A stretch of 64,000 bases of DNA from Proteromonas lacertae. Taxonomy: Eukaryota; Sar; Bigyra; Opalinata; Proteromonadidae. A program made the position numbers and the translations under genes. The stretch covers positions 1 to 64,000 of the forward strand of contig NGBS01000611.1 of assembly GCA_002245135.1 (NCBI GenBank), given 5' to 3'. The notes under the pieces were generated by a model. That model worked only from the letters and a program-made list of their open reading frames with translations. It was not told the DNA's origin and did no database searches. Within the stretch, counting starts at the first letter, position 1; each line of letters opens with the position of its first letter. This document shows, one piece after another, positions 34,607-45,253 of the stretch.

Positions 34607-37600
34607 CTATAAAGATACACCAGTATCAGTTCTAGGAATTTGAAATTCAACATTGTTATTTCTGAAAACTTTACATGAGTATTTACCACTCAATGTATTA
34701 ATAATTATTTCCATCAAATCTTTCACATTTGTCTTATCATCAACAATTAAATCAGCATCTTTGTTCTTTCCATCAACATCAACTCTAATAACAGGTACAA
34801 ATGGATGTCCTGGTGCAGCAGGTAAATCACTATAAGCAACAATAACATTAACACCACCACTTGCAATACCAACTAAATTCTCAATCCAACTCTCAGTTAA
34901 ACTCTGCATGATATGGTATTTATTATTTCTATCGCTTAAAGGTACAGTTTCACCAAATAAACAGGTATTTTGTGGTTTAACTTCATGGAATATTTTCTCA
35001 TTATATTCTTTTGATTGAATATGACTGCTTTTCTCTGTTGTTACAATATACATTCCATTACCACCAGCAATTGTTGTTAACTCAATTAATAACTTAATAA
35101 TTGGTTCAGGAAGTGATTTGCTGTGCGTAAATATACCAATACCATAGTTACAAATATCAGTGGTTATTCTTTCAGGTTGTTTTAATTCAGATACTTTAGT
35201 TTTGAGATAATTCTCTACTTTTTCATAACATTTATCAATACCATGATCATTTTGAATTGAAGCTTGTCCATAATCATTAATATTCATATTTAAACCTTTC
35301 ATCTATTCAATAATAATAATAATTAATAATAAATATACGATTTTATCAAAATAAGCAATCAATGTCTTTTCACATCCATGTTCCAATAACAATGTATTTC
35401 TGACATTATTATGAGTTAAATGACCAATCATTACTCTGTCATATAACTTTAATCCATCAAATGGATGATCACCATAACCTTCACCACATCCTTCAGTATG
35501 AGGTAATGCAACAATTCGACTATAAATATCACTAATACGGTTATTAGTTGAAGATGATGAATTGGTCTTTTGTTTCTTTGGTGATTTTCTTTTCTTTTCT
35601 TCATTCTCTAACATAGTTTGGAGGTAAAAAAATAATAAATTAAAGAAAATAATAATAATATATATAAAAAAAATGATATCTTATTGGCATATTTCATAGA
35701 AACTTGTCCTGAACATAAACTAGTAGGTAATACTAAGAATATATTATCACCACCAACTATTTCTCTTTCAGGTAATTTAACACCATCAAATTTCAATGTT
35801 GTTGTATTCACTGATTCAGATATAGGATATGGTGAATGACTTGGTGGTTTTCTTTCCATTGTAACTTTATAATCATCTTTAGAGATATTATACCAATTCC
35901 TCCATATTTGAACCTATATTTATTAATAAATATTTATACTTGTGAATGACCTGCTATTTCTCCTTGTGTTTTTTCACCACTACATACTCTAATCAATCTC
36001 TCAAATGTTTCTTCAGTCAAAGTCTCCATACTCTTACCATCTAAATATTCACCAGCATTCACATCAATATCACCACTTAATAATTCATATCTACCTGTTG
36101 TAGTCATTAACTTAATAATCGGTACAAATGGATGATTAGTTACTGATCCATTTCCTGTACTGAATAAGATAATATTACATCCACTAGCTACTTGTCCAGC
36201 AACTGATTCAATATCATTACCAGGACTATCCATGAAATAATAACCTCTTTCTTTATTCTGACTTCCTTCACTATAATTCAAACAGTAATCTAATCGACAG
36301 CATTCTGGTTTCTTCATTGCTGCACCTAATGATTTGATTGTAATGTTATATAAACCTCTATAGAAGTTTCCACCACTTGGATTACTTTGTGCACTCATTC
36401 CATGATTACCTGCCCATTCATCATAATGGGATTGTAACTGTAAAAAACTCTTTGCAGTTTCTAAATCTTTGACTTTATCTAATATATAACTACCTGCTCC
36501 TATTAATTCATCTGTTTCTGCTAAGATTCCTTTTCCACCTTGTTTGATTATCTTTGCTGCAATATTACCTTGTAATGGATTGGCACTTATTCCACTAAAT
36601 GCATCACTTCCTCCACATTGTAATGCGACGGTTAAATCAGAGAGTGGACATGGTTCTCTTTTGGAACGAGTAAATTGCTTTTTGAATTTATTTACCAGTT
36701 TTCTTCCTTCTTCGATTGTATCATCGAAATTTGGTTTTACTTCGATATATTCTGCTATTACTTTACTAATATCAATTCCTCTACCTGATATCTCTTTATC
36801 GATCATTTCTTTTGTTATGTGACATCTATACATACATAATTAAGAGAATTATATACGATGGTGAAGTTACAACTATAGCAGCACATGTATTTGGATGACA
36901 TATAAATCCAGCTATAGTTCTCAATAAGTAATCAATATTATGAGGAGTTGTATCACAATCATCTTCAGTATGTCTTATACAAGCCAAGCCGTCAAGATTC
37001 TTTGATTTGGCAAATGTATTACCAAATGAATTCACAATTGCTTGAGCATAGGGACCACAAACTGCATTCAAACCAATAACTACTATGAAACTCCTTGTTC
37101 CTACTCCTCTATTTCCTTCACGTTTATAACCGTCAAAGTAACGTAATTCTTTATCCAACGGTAATTGTTCTGCTGGTTTGAAATTCTTTTCATCTAACAC
37201 AAATTCGTCTATTCTATCATCAAAGTTGCATTCTGTTGGTAATTCAAGTGATGGATCAATTACTTCTATTGACATATAAATAATTATAACCACTATAAAT
37301 AGTAAATACTTAAAGCTTCTAATCCTCTTCGATTAATTAGATAATCACCTGGATGTAAATCAGTCAACGTTGTTCCAAATTCCAACCCCCATGAATATAC
37401 GTGTTTACCTTTTGGTATTTCTTCAATAGCAAATCTATGACCTAAACAACAAGTCTAAATTATCATTAAATAAACTAATTTGGTATAATTATTCAATAAA
37501 AAGATATATGTGAAATAGAAACAGTCTTCCCTTCTGGTAGTTCAATCTGTGTTCCTTTTTCTAAACGAACACATGCCACAGCACAATTGTCACCAGCCTT

Positions 37601-37642
37601 AGGAATTCGAGCAATATCATGAAACTTGAGAATCTTGGCCAT
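34607..37642 (-). CDS. UxaA-family (altronate/galactarate-type) dehydratase with duplicated C-terminal half
   Basis: Seven exons: 37508-37642, 37310-37454, 36857-37265, 35940-36825, 35680-35913, 35339-35623, 34607-35302; 929 aa, clean frame. An SAF-like N-domain (TVSISHTCCLGHRFAI matches E. coli UxaA TVTLRQDVARGHKFAL without gaps) is followed by a complete UxaA catalytic region with CGGSDAFSGISANPLQG and NHPFVPIIKL. A second, degenerate UxaA unit (about 560-929) keeps LPTSLCSGQ, VALPHTEGCG and GHPFVPVIRV but lacks CGGSD. Family reaction: dehydration of sugar acids with an iron cofactor. The family is mainly bacterial, so old transfer with later intron gain is likely. Two introns look U12-type. 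Divergent from PI-PLC-1, 68 bases apart. Confidence 0.8.
35624..35679 (-). other. AT-AC intron with U12-like signals (UxaA gene)
   Basis: 56 nt. The 5' end reads ATATCATTTT (U12 consensus ATATCCTTT), there is a TTTTCTTTAATTT branch-like element 17 or so bases from the 3' end, and the intron ends in AC. Splicing joins YANK to LQTML in frame and keeps the stretch that aligns with UxaA. A GT-AG alternative exists in frame but would delete conserved residues. Confidence 0.6.
37455..37507 (-). other. AT-AG intron with U12-like 5' site (UxaA gene)
   Basis: 53 nt. The 5' end reads ATATCTTTTT, one change from the U12 consensus; TTATTTAAT lies near the 3' end; the intron ends TTTAG. Removing it gives a gapless match to the bacterial N-domain. 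The GT-AG alternative (GTTTCT, 68 nt) drops five aligned residues. Confidence 0.5.
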
Positions 37643-37675
37643 ATTCAATAAAATCTTTGATTTTATATTCTTCAG

Positions 37676-37695
37676 ATTAGCTTGGCTTGATAATT
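37676..37695. promoter_or_regulatory. Shared TCAAGCC/GGCTTGA element between UxaA and PI-PLC-1
   Basis: Plus strand reads AGCTTGGCTTGATAA. It lies midway in the 68-base gap between two divergent start codons, at the distance seen for the same element before other genes here. Promoter role is inferred. Confidence 0.45.
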
Positions 37696-37710
37696 ATGAA
37701 AATTTAAAAA

Positions 37711-38665
37711 ATGGACAGTTTCACTACTTGGATGGAAGATAATAAAGATAATTTATCAGATAAAACAATATTTGATATTTTACTACCAGGAACACACGAT
37801 TCTGGTATTTTTCTCATATTTTATTAATTTTACACTAGGAGCATATGCTTTGGGTAAAAGTGTTGGACCAAATGGAGCTGGTTGTGGTATAGCAGGTAAA
37901 TGCAAAAAGTATCACATTTCAATTAGTGGAACTATGAGGAAATGGTCTCAAGCCCAACCAAATTGTATATATGAGCAACTAGATGCTGGTATTAGACAAT
38001 TAGATATTCGAGCATTATGGGATTCACAAGATTGGGTTTTACACCATTGTTTATTAGGTGATAAAATATTAAGAGTTCTTGTTGAAGTAAAGAGTTTTAT
38101 AGAGAAGCATGAATATGAAGTATTACGAATAGATTTTAGTCATACATTTTATTCTGCAGAAGGTTATAAAAATGAAGAATTATTTGATTTAATAATGAGT
38201 TATATTGGTGATTATTGTATTGATAGAGATACAGATCTACATACACTCACATTTGATGATATGTGGAAGACTAATAAGAGGATTTTAGTCACTTTTGATA
38301 GTGACAAAGGAATTGATAATTATAACTGTATTTTTAATTTGTCAACTATCGCTGAAGGGTATTTTTCTAATAAAGTGAAAGTAGCTGAGATGATTGAACA
38401 TAATAATATGTTGTTATCTAAGCATAATCCTAAGTTAATGTTGGATTTATCTTGGACATTGACTCCAAGAGCTGGGAATATTGTGAAAGGTATGTTCCAT
38501 TGTGGCAAAACGAATTTACTTCAATTAGCATCCAGTGCTGATGAGTATCTTACTGATTGGTTGAATACTCATAAAAATGAGATGAAAGGAGTTGTTTTGA
38601 TGGTTGATAACTATGAAAAATGTCCTGATTTAATAACTATGGCTATTCTAATTGCTCAAAGTTAA
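37711..38665 (+). CDS. PI-PLC X-domain protein 1 (no signal peptide)
   Basis: Exons 37711-37804 and 37839-38665, 306 aa. It has the X-box of the bacterial-type PI-PLC/PLCXD family: LPGTHDSG with the first catalytic His (residue 29), MRKWSQAQ, QLDIRALWD, then LHHCLLGD with the second His, and a late DNYEKCPD segment. Only the X domain is present, without Y, PH or C2 domains, so activity would be on PI or GPI-like lipids and calcium-independent. Unlike the three relatives at 44-47 kb it lacks a signal peptide and is likely cytosolic. Confidence 0.85.
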
Positions 38666-38840
38666 TTTATTATCTTATATATTATCTAAATTTAAATAAT
38701 ATTTAATAATTTGTGTGTATTGGCTTATAAATGCATGAAATGTGTAATATGGACATATTTGTGATATATTATTCAACAGCTAAATCTATTTATTTTTAAA
38801 TATTCAAAAAAAGCGCCATTTCAAATTAGATTTGAAATGA

Positions 38841-40595
38841 ATGGGTGTATGATTGATATGAATATTATTTTTATAGATCAAAGGGCTGCTTAAATTTTTA
38901 GAACCATTTGCTAACAGTTGTCACATTCAAAACTATCGTGGCAAACGATTAGCAATAGATGGCAATATATGGCTTCATAGAGGGTATATTAACACTGAAT
39001 ATTGTATTATTTTACATAGTGCTTATTCTTGTGCACTTGAATTGGGATCTGGAGCAAAAACTACAAAATACACAAATTATGTTATGAAAAAGATAGAAAT
39101 GTTACAATATTATGGAATAACTCCTGTAATGGTATTCGATGGTAGAACACCAAAGGTCAAAGATGATGAAGTGCAAAGAAGAGTAGATAAAATGACAGAA
39201 GACAAGACACAAGGTCTATTATTATTAGACAAAATTAACCACACTCCTAGTGGTAAAGATACATCAAAACTCAAATCAGAAGCTGTTTCTCATTTTCAAA
39301 GATGTATTAGAGTAACACCTGAAATGAAGCAAGAGTTAATATTAGTATTAAAAAAGATGAAGATACAATATATCGTCTCACCTTATGAATCAGATGCCCA
39401 AATGACTTATCTCTGCAAAATTAACTATACTCAAGGTATAATCACTGAGGATAGTGATTTAATCGTATATTCAGCAGTAATCAATAAGAGTTATCCAATC
39501 ATAACTAAACTAGCAGATAATGGTGAAGTTGTAGAATATACATTACAATCTATTTTGAATGGAAGTAAAACGGATAAATTTTGGAAACAAATGAAAGTGA
39601 TGAACAATGTAATGTTCATTCAAGGATGTATCATGTCAGGTTGTGATTATTTAAAATCAATAGAAGGAATAGGAACTAATAAATCATTCAAATTATTACA
39701 GAAATATCACATGTATAGTGATGATGAAAGAATTAAACATATTATAATGGAATTACAAAGACAAAGAAAGAAGAATATTCCAGAAAATTATGTGAATGAT
39801 TTTGAGAAATCGTATAATGCATTTTTTACACATAAAGTGATTGATCCTTTTAAGAATAAAATAGTATCTTTGGTATATGATAGTAAAAAAGAAGAAGATA
39901 ATAATAATAAAACTGTTGAAATAACATCAGATATTGAAGATGATGATGATAATAGTGATATTAAAATAGATACAAATATAGTAAATAATATATCATCAGA
40001 AACAACTGATAATAATGATAATCAACATCATACCATGTTTAATCCATTTAGTAGTAATAAATCAATAAAACCATCATTTACACTAAGGAAATCTCCTATT
40101 ACCATTCCATCCAATTATAATCAACCATCTCCTATATCATCTACAACTTCATCAACTGATGGTAATATAAAGATAGTTACACCAAAGATGAGTGTATTTG
40201 ATAAATTCAACTCAATTAAGTCGAAATATCAGTGTTTAGCTAATAAAGATAAAGAAACAGTAAATAATTCTTATACTGCCAATACTTCTACTACTCCTAG
40301 TAAGAAAACTGATATAATTTCACCAATTGATATTAAATCTTTGAGTTATTTCAGTCAAAAGAAGAAATTATATTCTACTAATAGCAATAACAGTTTATTT
40401 AATAATTATTTGATGAGGAAAGCAATGAGTTCTCCACTGAAAATAGATATTGATAGTAAATCTATGAAAAGAACAATTGGTACAGCCAAATGTATATTAA
40501 AAAGAGCGTATTATAATATTTTTATTATCATTATTTATAGAAAGACAGTTCCTGATACTTCATTCACCAATCAACCACCAAATTCATTATTTTGA
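38841..40595 (+). CDS. EXO1: EXO1-like 5'-3' exonuclease
   Basis: Exons 38841-38846 (ATGGGT only), 38877-38983, 39020-40507 and 40541-40595; 551 aa. A conserved XPG-N region (GIKGLLKFL by splice, LAIDGNIWLHRGAYSCA) is followed by the XPG-I region with SPYESDAQMTYL and ITEDSDLIVYS, acidic catalytic residues in place, then SGCDYLKSIEGIG, the helix-hairpin-helix. The C-terminal third is disordered and Ser/Asn-rich. It is shorter than animal EXO1, so the mismatch-repair partner-binding tail is probably reduced. Role: resection and mismatch repair. An AAAAGCGCC element lies just upstream. The last 33-nt intron is in frame and has no stop. Confidence 0.88.
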
Positions 40596-40645
40596 TGGGG
40601 TGAATTAATAAATTTGTTAAAATATGTTTATTATCAGTATTTTAT

Positions 40646-40888
40646 GTTGGGAGCAGTATATTCTGGAGTAATCTCAGTTTATATGTAATTTCGTATATAA
40701 ATAATGTATGTTGAATTTAATATATGTATGTTGGTGTTTCTATTTTAAAATGGCAGCTATTGCTTTTAAAAAAAAGAATTTCAGTATTATTTATGAATTG
40801 ATATTCACTTCTCAAAGTATGAATATTAGATATTAATATTCTAAATAGTTGCTTCAAATTTTATTAGATAGTATTGGATTATTTGATT
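40646..40888 (+). pseudogene. MFS transporter remnant
   Basis: Two pieces of the MFS gene at 10416-12065 remain in correct order: about 40646-40705 matches the first exon (TTGGGAGCAGTATATTC then TAATCTCAGTTTATATG), and about 40750-40888 matches the end of exon 4, its intron and the last exon (GCTATTGCTTTTAAA, TTCACTTCTCAAAGTATGA, TTAGATAGTATTGGATTA). More than a kilobase between them is lost, and the last exon is shortened. No product is possible. Confidence 0.8.
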
Positions 40889-40944
40889 ATTCTTTATAAA
40901 AAATACATTTCAGATATGTAAACTATATTATTATCAAATGTAAT

Positions 40945-43532
40945 TTACTTGGAATTAGATATTGCTTGTCTTCTTTGTTGAGCTTTCAACACTATTTCTT
41001 CATTCTTCTTTTCAGCTGCTTTGTTTGTACTTGTCGAAATCTTTCCATTGTTTTGATCAATTATTAAAGGTCTTGTCCAAGCATCTCCAGCTTTTGGTTT
41101 TTGATTCTTAAAATCTCTAAAACATTCTACCCATCTCTTCGCTGTTTCTATACTATTTTCACCTTCTACTTTCATCACAATCTTTCTCTCTTTATCACCT
41201 GCTTCAAATGCTTTGATTGAAGAATCTCGAACTTTCAATACCAATGTAAATTCATTACTTCCATCTTTATATTCAATTCCATTATAACATTCTAATGGAA
41301 TACTTTGTTTCTCATCAATATATACTTTGCCATAATAACTAGGAACCATCGAATCATAGATTCTCAATACAGCTGGCTCAAAATATAATACACAATATCT
41401 TCGCTGCCATTTTCCAACTAATCGATCTCGACCACTCTTTAATAAATAACCTTCCATTATTACTTCATAACTAAATGGTTTATAAATATCATCATCACTT
41501 ATCTCATTTTCTTGTTTTATCTTTTCAATTGGAATTACTGTTTCCATTATCTTTTCACTCTTTTCTAAATCTTTCTTGTTTGTTTTACTTCCACCACTAC
41601 TTGATAATGATACTACTAATATTGCTACGATTATTCCGATTATTAATACAGCTCCAATACATATTATTAATATCACCCACCAATATTCTTCTGCCCAAGG
41701 TTTGGAATTATCTTCTACAGAAAGTGGTTCATCAGTTGGTTTAGAAGTGAAATAATTATCAGGATCTTTCTTAATACCTTTATCATTTGCTGATTGAGTT
41801 ATTGTTGCAACAGCATCTGTGACAACTTTATTTTCAACTACATCCTTTAATGCATTACCAATTGGTGTACCTTCTAATTCTGGAGGTATTTCTATAGTTC
41901 CATCACTTTTATCACTTGGTCCAATTACTGATAATAAAGCATTACCGAATTGAATTGGATCAACAGATCCATCTCCTGAAAAAAGTGATGTCCAATTGAA
42001 TGGTGCAGGTGTAGCTTCTTCTAACATTCTATTTCTTAGACTATTTCTACCTTCAACGTATGTCATTAATACAACAACTTCATTATTTCCTAAATTATTT
42101 TCACTTGTCTTATCATCCATGATATATGGACTGTTATTCAAAATTAATTTCAAATTTCTAACAAAATCATTCTTAAAAAGTCCAAAATCTTCTTTCTTTA
42201 TTGTTTCACCTTCTGTTGGCTTAAAAGAAAAAGTTCCTTCTATTTTTGTACAATATTCTCCTTCATATGTTAACTCACAACATAATCCTTGAGGATCTTC
42301 CCTATTTGGTGGTTTACATTCTAAATCATGATTTACTTTAATTGTGTAATTAACATCAATTCCGTATTGATTACTATCAACATTAACTTTTACAGGATAT
42401 AAACCATCTAATTTTTCTTCACCCTTATAATTAATTTGTATGTCATCCCAGTTAAATGTATCACTTTTGGTTATTGGTTGTATATCAGTAACATTATCAT
42501 CTTTTGTAATGTTGTAATTATCAGTAACAACTTTGTTAAAATTCAAAGTAACTGGCGTATTTTTATTATCATCTAATTCCTGTTTTGTATAACCAGTAAT
42601 TGTTGGATATTGTAATTCTAATGTTACATTAAATGGAGTTGATAATTTTACCATAACAGGAACTGTTGATAAGTATGGATTAATACCAGTAGGCTTATAT
42701 TCAACAAAATTAATGGTAAAATTTGTTTCTTTACTCTGTCCATCAGCTGAACATTGGATTGTACATGTAACTGAATCACCATTTGGAGAAATTGTTTTAG
42801 GTGTTAAAGTGATATTACCATCCTCACTAAATGTTGGAGTAGTAGTAATACCTTCACAATGAAGGTTTGAATATTTTATTTCCTTACTATGGAAATTGTA
42901 ACTTAATGGTAATAATGTCTTTTCTGTTTCAGAACCATTAATAAATCTGTATGTAGAGTATTGATATTGACATTCAAGAGGTTCTGGTGTTGTTCCAGTT
43001 ACAGTTTCTGTTCCTTGCGGTGTAGTTGCTGCTGGTTCATCTGTCTCACCACTACCACCTTCTTCTTCTGGAGTTGTTGTTACATCAGGTTTAGTTGTTC
43101 CTTCTGCTGTTGTTGCTTCATATTTTGTTGTACCTGTGAATTCTTCATCATCACCATTTGGTGTTGTTGGACCTGTTGATCCTTCTTCTGATTTTTGAGT
43201 TGTTGTTACTTCAGGTGTTGTTTTTACTGAACCTTCACCACTATCATCATCTGATCCAGTACCTTCCAATTCTCTTTCTTCATCTAAGTTCATTCGCTTC
43301 TTTACTATCAAATCTTCTCCATCATTGTTGGAATTACTATTATTATTATAAGATTCAAACTTATACTCATTCATCTTTCCAGATAAACCATCTCTCAATC
43401 CGCTTACTAACTTGGTCTTCTTTTCTTTACTTAAATCACTTAAACCACTCACACTCACTAAGATCAATGCAAATATGCATACTATTAAATTAAACAAACT
43501 AATATACCATAGTAAATGTTTAATTTACTCAT
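40945..43532 (-). CDS. PH3: signal peptide, mucin-like ectodomain, TM, PH domain
   Basis: Exons 43508-43532 (25 nt) and 40945-43481 with a 26-nt intron; 853 aa, clean frame. Signal peptide ends VSVSGLSD. A Thr/Pro/Glu segment, nearly the same as in PH2, is followed by an ectodomain unlike PH2 over its first half, the EGF-like QGLCCELTYEGEYCTK, a conserved membrane-proximal region, TM (WWVILIICIGAVLIIG...) and the PH domain (GKWQRRYCVLYF, AKRWVECFRD). From about 41690 down the DNA is almost identical to PH1, including third codon positions. The PSDKSDGTIEIPPEL segment is shared with PH1 but not PH2, marking a longer conversion tract. Confidence 0.87.
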
Positions 43533-43612
43533 TATTCAATGAAATAGAGAATGAAATTTAAAATCACTCAACTGCTGTGTAATGATTGGTTTAAATCTTA
43601 TGAAACGGCTCT
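43533..43612 (-). promoter_or_regulatory. Conserved PH-family promoter block (copy at PH3)
   Basis: Same as 24161-24240 with hardly a difference; contains the CCAAT-like core and the CCGTTTCATAA element in the same order relative to the start codon. Confidence 0.6.
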
Positions 43613-43620
43613 TTTCATGT

Positions 43621-44035
43621 TTCATTCGTTTTACATTATTTCTGTGTAATTTGTATTAATTGACTAAATGAATTTAAAAGTCTGAAATATAATAGAAATG
43701 ACTATTCCAAGTATTAAATACTCTTTATCTTCACTAAATCTCTGATTTTTTCTTGTTTATTGTTTAAGTATGTTTTCTAAATCTTCATTACCACAGTGAA
43801 TATGAAAAATATTCCATTTCATTATATCTTCTTCTAATTCACTATTTTAATCATTTTCAGTTGTTTTATCATTCCAATCATATCTTCACTAAGAGTTACC
43901 TTCATTTAAACTTTCAATCATACTAAATTGAATGGATATATACACTTTTCAATAGAATAATATCATCATAAATGGTTTATTTTTGAAATGAAAATACAAG
44001 AATGTTTGATAGTAATCAAGCCTAGATTATTAAAA
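43621..44035. other. Intergenic; possible decayed ORF
   Basis: The first 40 bases still match the PH2 upstream flank. On the minus strand (about 43765-43880) a short open run reads SELEEDIMKWNIFHIHCGNE then DLENILKQ, with stops on its 5' side. It could be the end of a lost gene, but I see no partner for it. A TCAAGCC element at about 44016 precedes the next start. Confidence 0.3.
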
Positions 44036-45081
44036 ATGAAAATTCTCACTATTGTGATATTATTTTTACTAATTAATATTGTAAAATGTGAATTAAAGTA
44101 TGAAAGATGGATGGAAGAGAATAAAGAATATTTGTTAAACAAAACTCTGTTAGATGTGATAATTCCAGGAACTCACGATAGTGGAACATACTATTTATCT
44201 GACATAATGGCACCTGGTGGATCTGGAAGTGAATTTGATGTATTTTTAGAATTAGCTGAAATTCTTCATGCTCCAATTGCTGAAATAATGAGACCATGGA
44301 GTGTAACTCAAACAGATAATTTGATAGAACAATTTAAAGCAGGATTTCGACATATTGATTTAAGAGTTTTATGGGATAGAGGTGAATGGCGAACTCATCA
44401 TGCTTTAGAAGGTGATAGAATCTATGATATGATAATTGATATAAAGAAATTTATTGAAAGTCATCCATATGAAGTAATAATTGTTGAATTAGGTCATACT
44501 GATTATTCTGAAATTGGTTGGAATAACACAGAATTAATGTATTTAATAAGTGATATCTTAGGAGATTATATGTTAGAAAATGATTTCAAAGATATATATG
44601 ATTTAACATTCAAAGAAATGTGGGAAAATAATAAACGATTGATATTTATGTTTGATATATTTGATGACACTTTGAATAATAACAAATTCTTTTATTTGAG
44701 TAAAATAAGTGAAGGATATTATGCAAATAGTGCCAATGTTAATGATATGATAAATCATAATGATTATTTAATATCTGATCGAGTAAATTCATTTTTATTA
44801 GAAATATCTTTTACTTTAACAGCTGATGTATATTTATTTATTTATTTATTTATATAATATATTATTAGGGTAATACAATATTTGGTTCAATATTACCCAA
44901 ACATCCAAAATCATTATTGGAATTATCAAAATATGCGAATAAAGAATTGAAGAAGTGGTTATCAAGTCATAAATATGATATATTGGGAAGTATAATAGTA
45001 ATAGATGATTATGCAAGTTGTGAAGCGTTGGTAGAATATGCAGTAGAAATGTGTAAATTACCATTAAATAAAGATAATTAG
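44036..45081 (+). CDS. Secreted PI-PLC X-domain protein 2
   Basis: Exons 44036-44827 and 44869-45081, 334 aa. I start at 44036 because a clean signal peptide follows (MKILTIVILFLLINIVKC); the in-frame ATG at 43988 would overlap the promoter element. Catalytic blocks: IPGTHDSGTY, MRPWSVTQ, HIDLRVLWD, THHALEGD, IVELGHTDYS. The intron falls at the same place as in the third copy, after LTAD/LTAT. No Y domain and no C-terminal anchor. It is first of three tandem, same-strand genes with under 180 bases between them. Confidence 0.88.
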
Positions 45082-45253
45082 AGTTTTTTATATATAATTA
45101 GTTTATAATCTAAAATTTTTATATTAAAATAATTTTATTATGTTTATAGGTTTGAGGATAAATATTAAATATCAATAATATAATTCAATACAATTAAAAA
45201 AAGAATTAAATGTATTTAGGTTTGATTCCTATCAAGCAATCTCATTCTTCAAA

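Larger units (their letters stand above)
40411..43620 (-). repeat. Segmental duplication, copy B (EXO1 tail - MFS remnant - PH3), inverted
   Basis: Mirror image of 7634-12389. Here EXO1 is whole and the MFS gene is nearly gone. Homology starts at the TGATGAG shared with 12389 and runs through PH3 and its promoter block. Confidence 0.75.

Noticed and set aside
35627-35730. GT-AG alternative for the UxaA AT-AC intron (GTTTCT...TTAGAG)
   Set aside because: In frame, but it would remove VSMKYANK, which aligns with UxaA after the conserved Cys, and it uses an atypical 5' site.
43988-44035. Upstream in-frame ATG for PI-PLC-2
   Set aside because: It would put 16 residues ahead of a good signal peptide and overlaps the TCAAGCC element.
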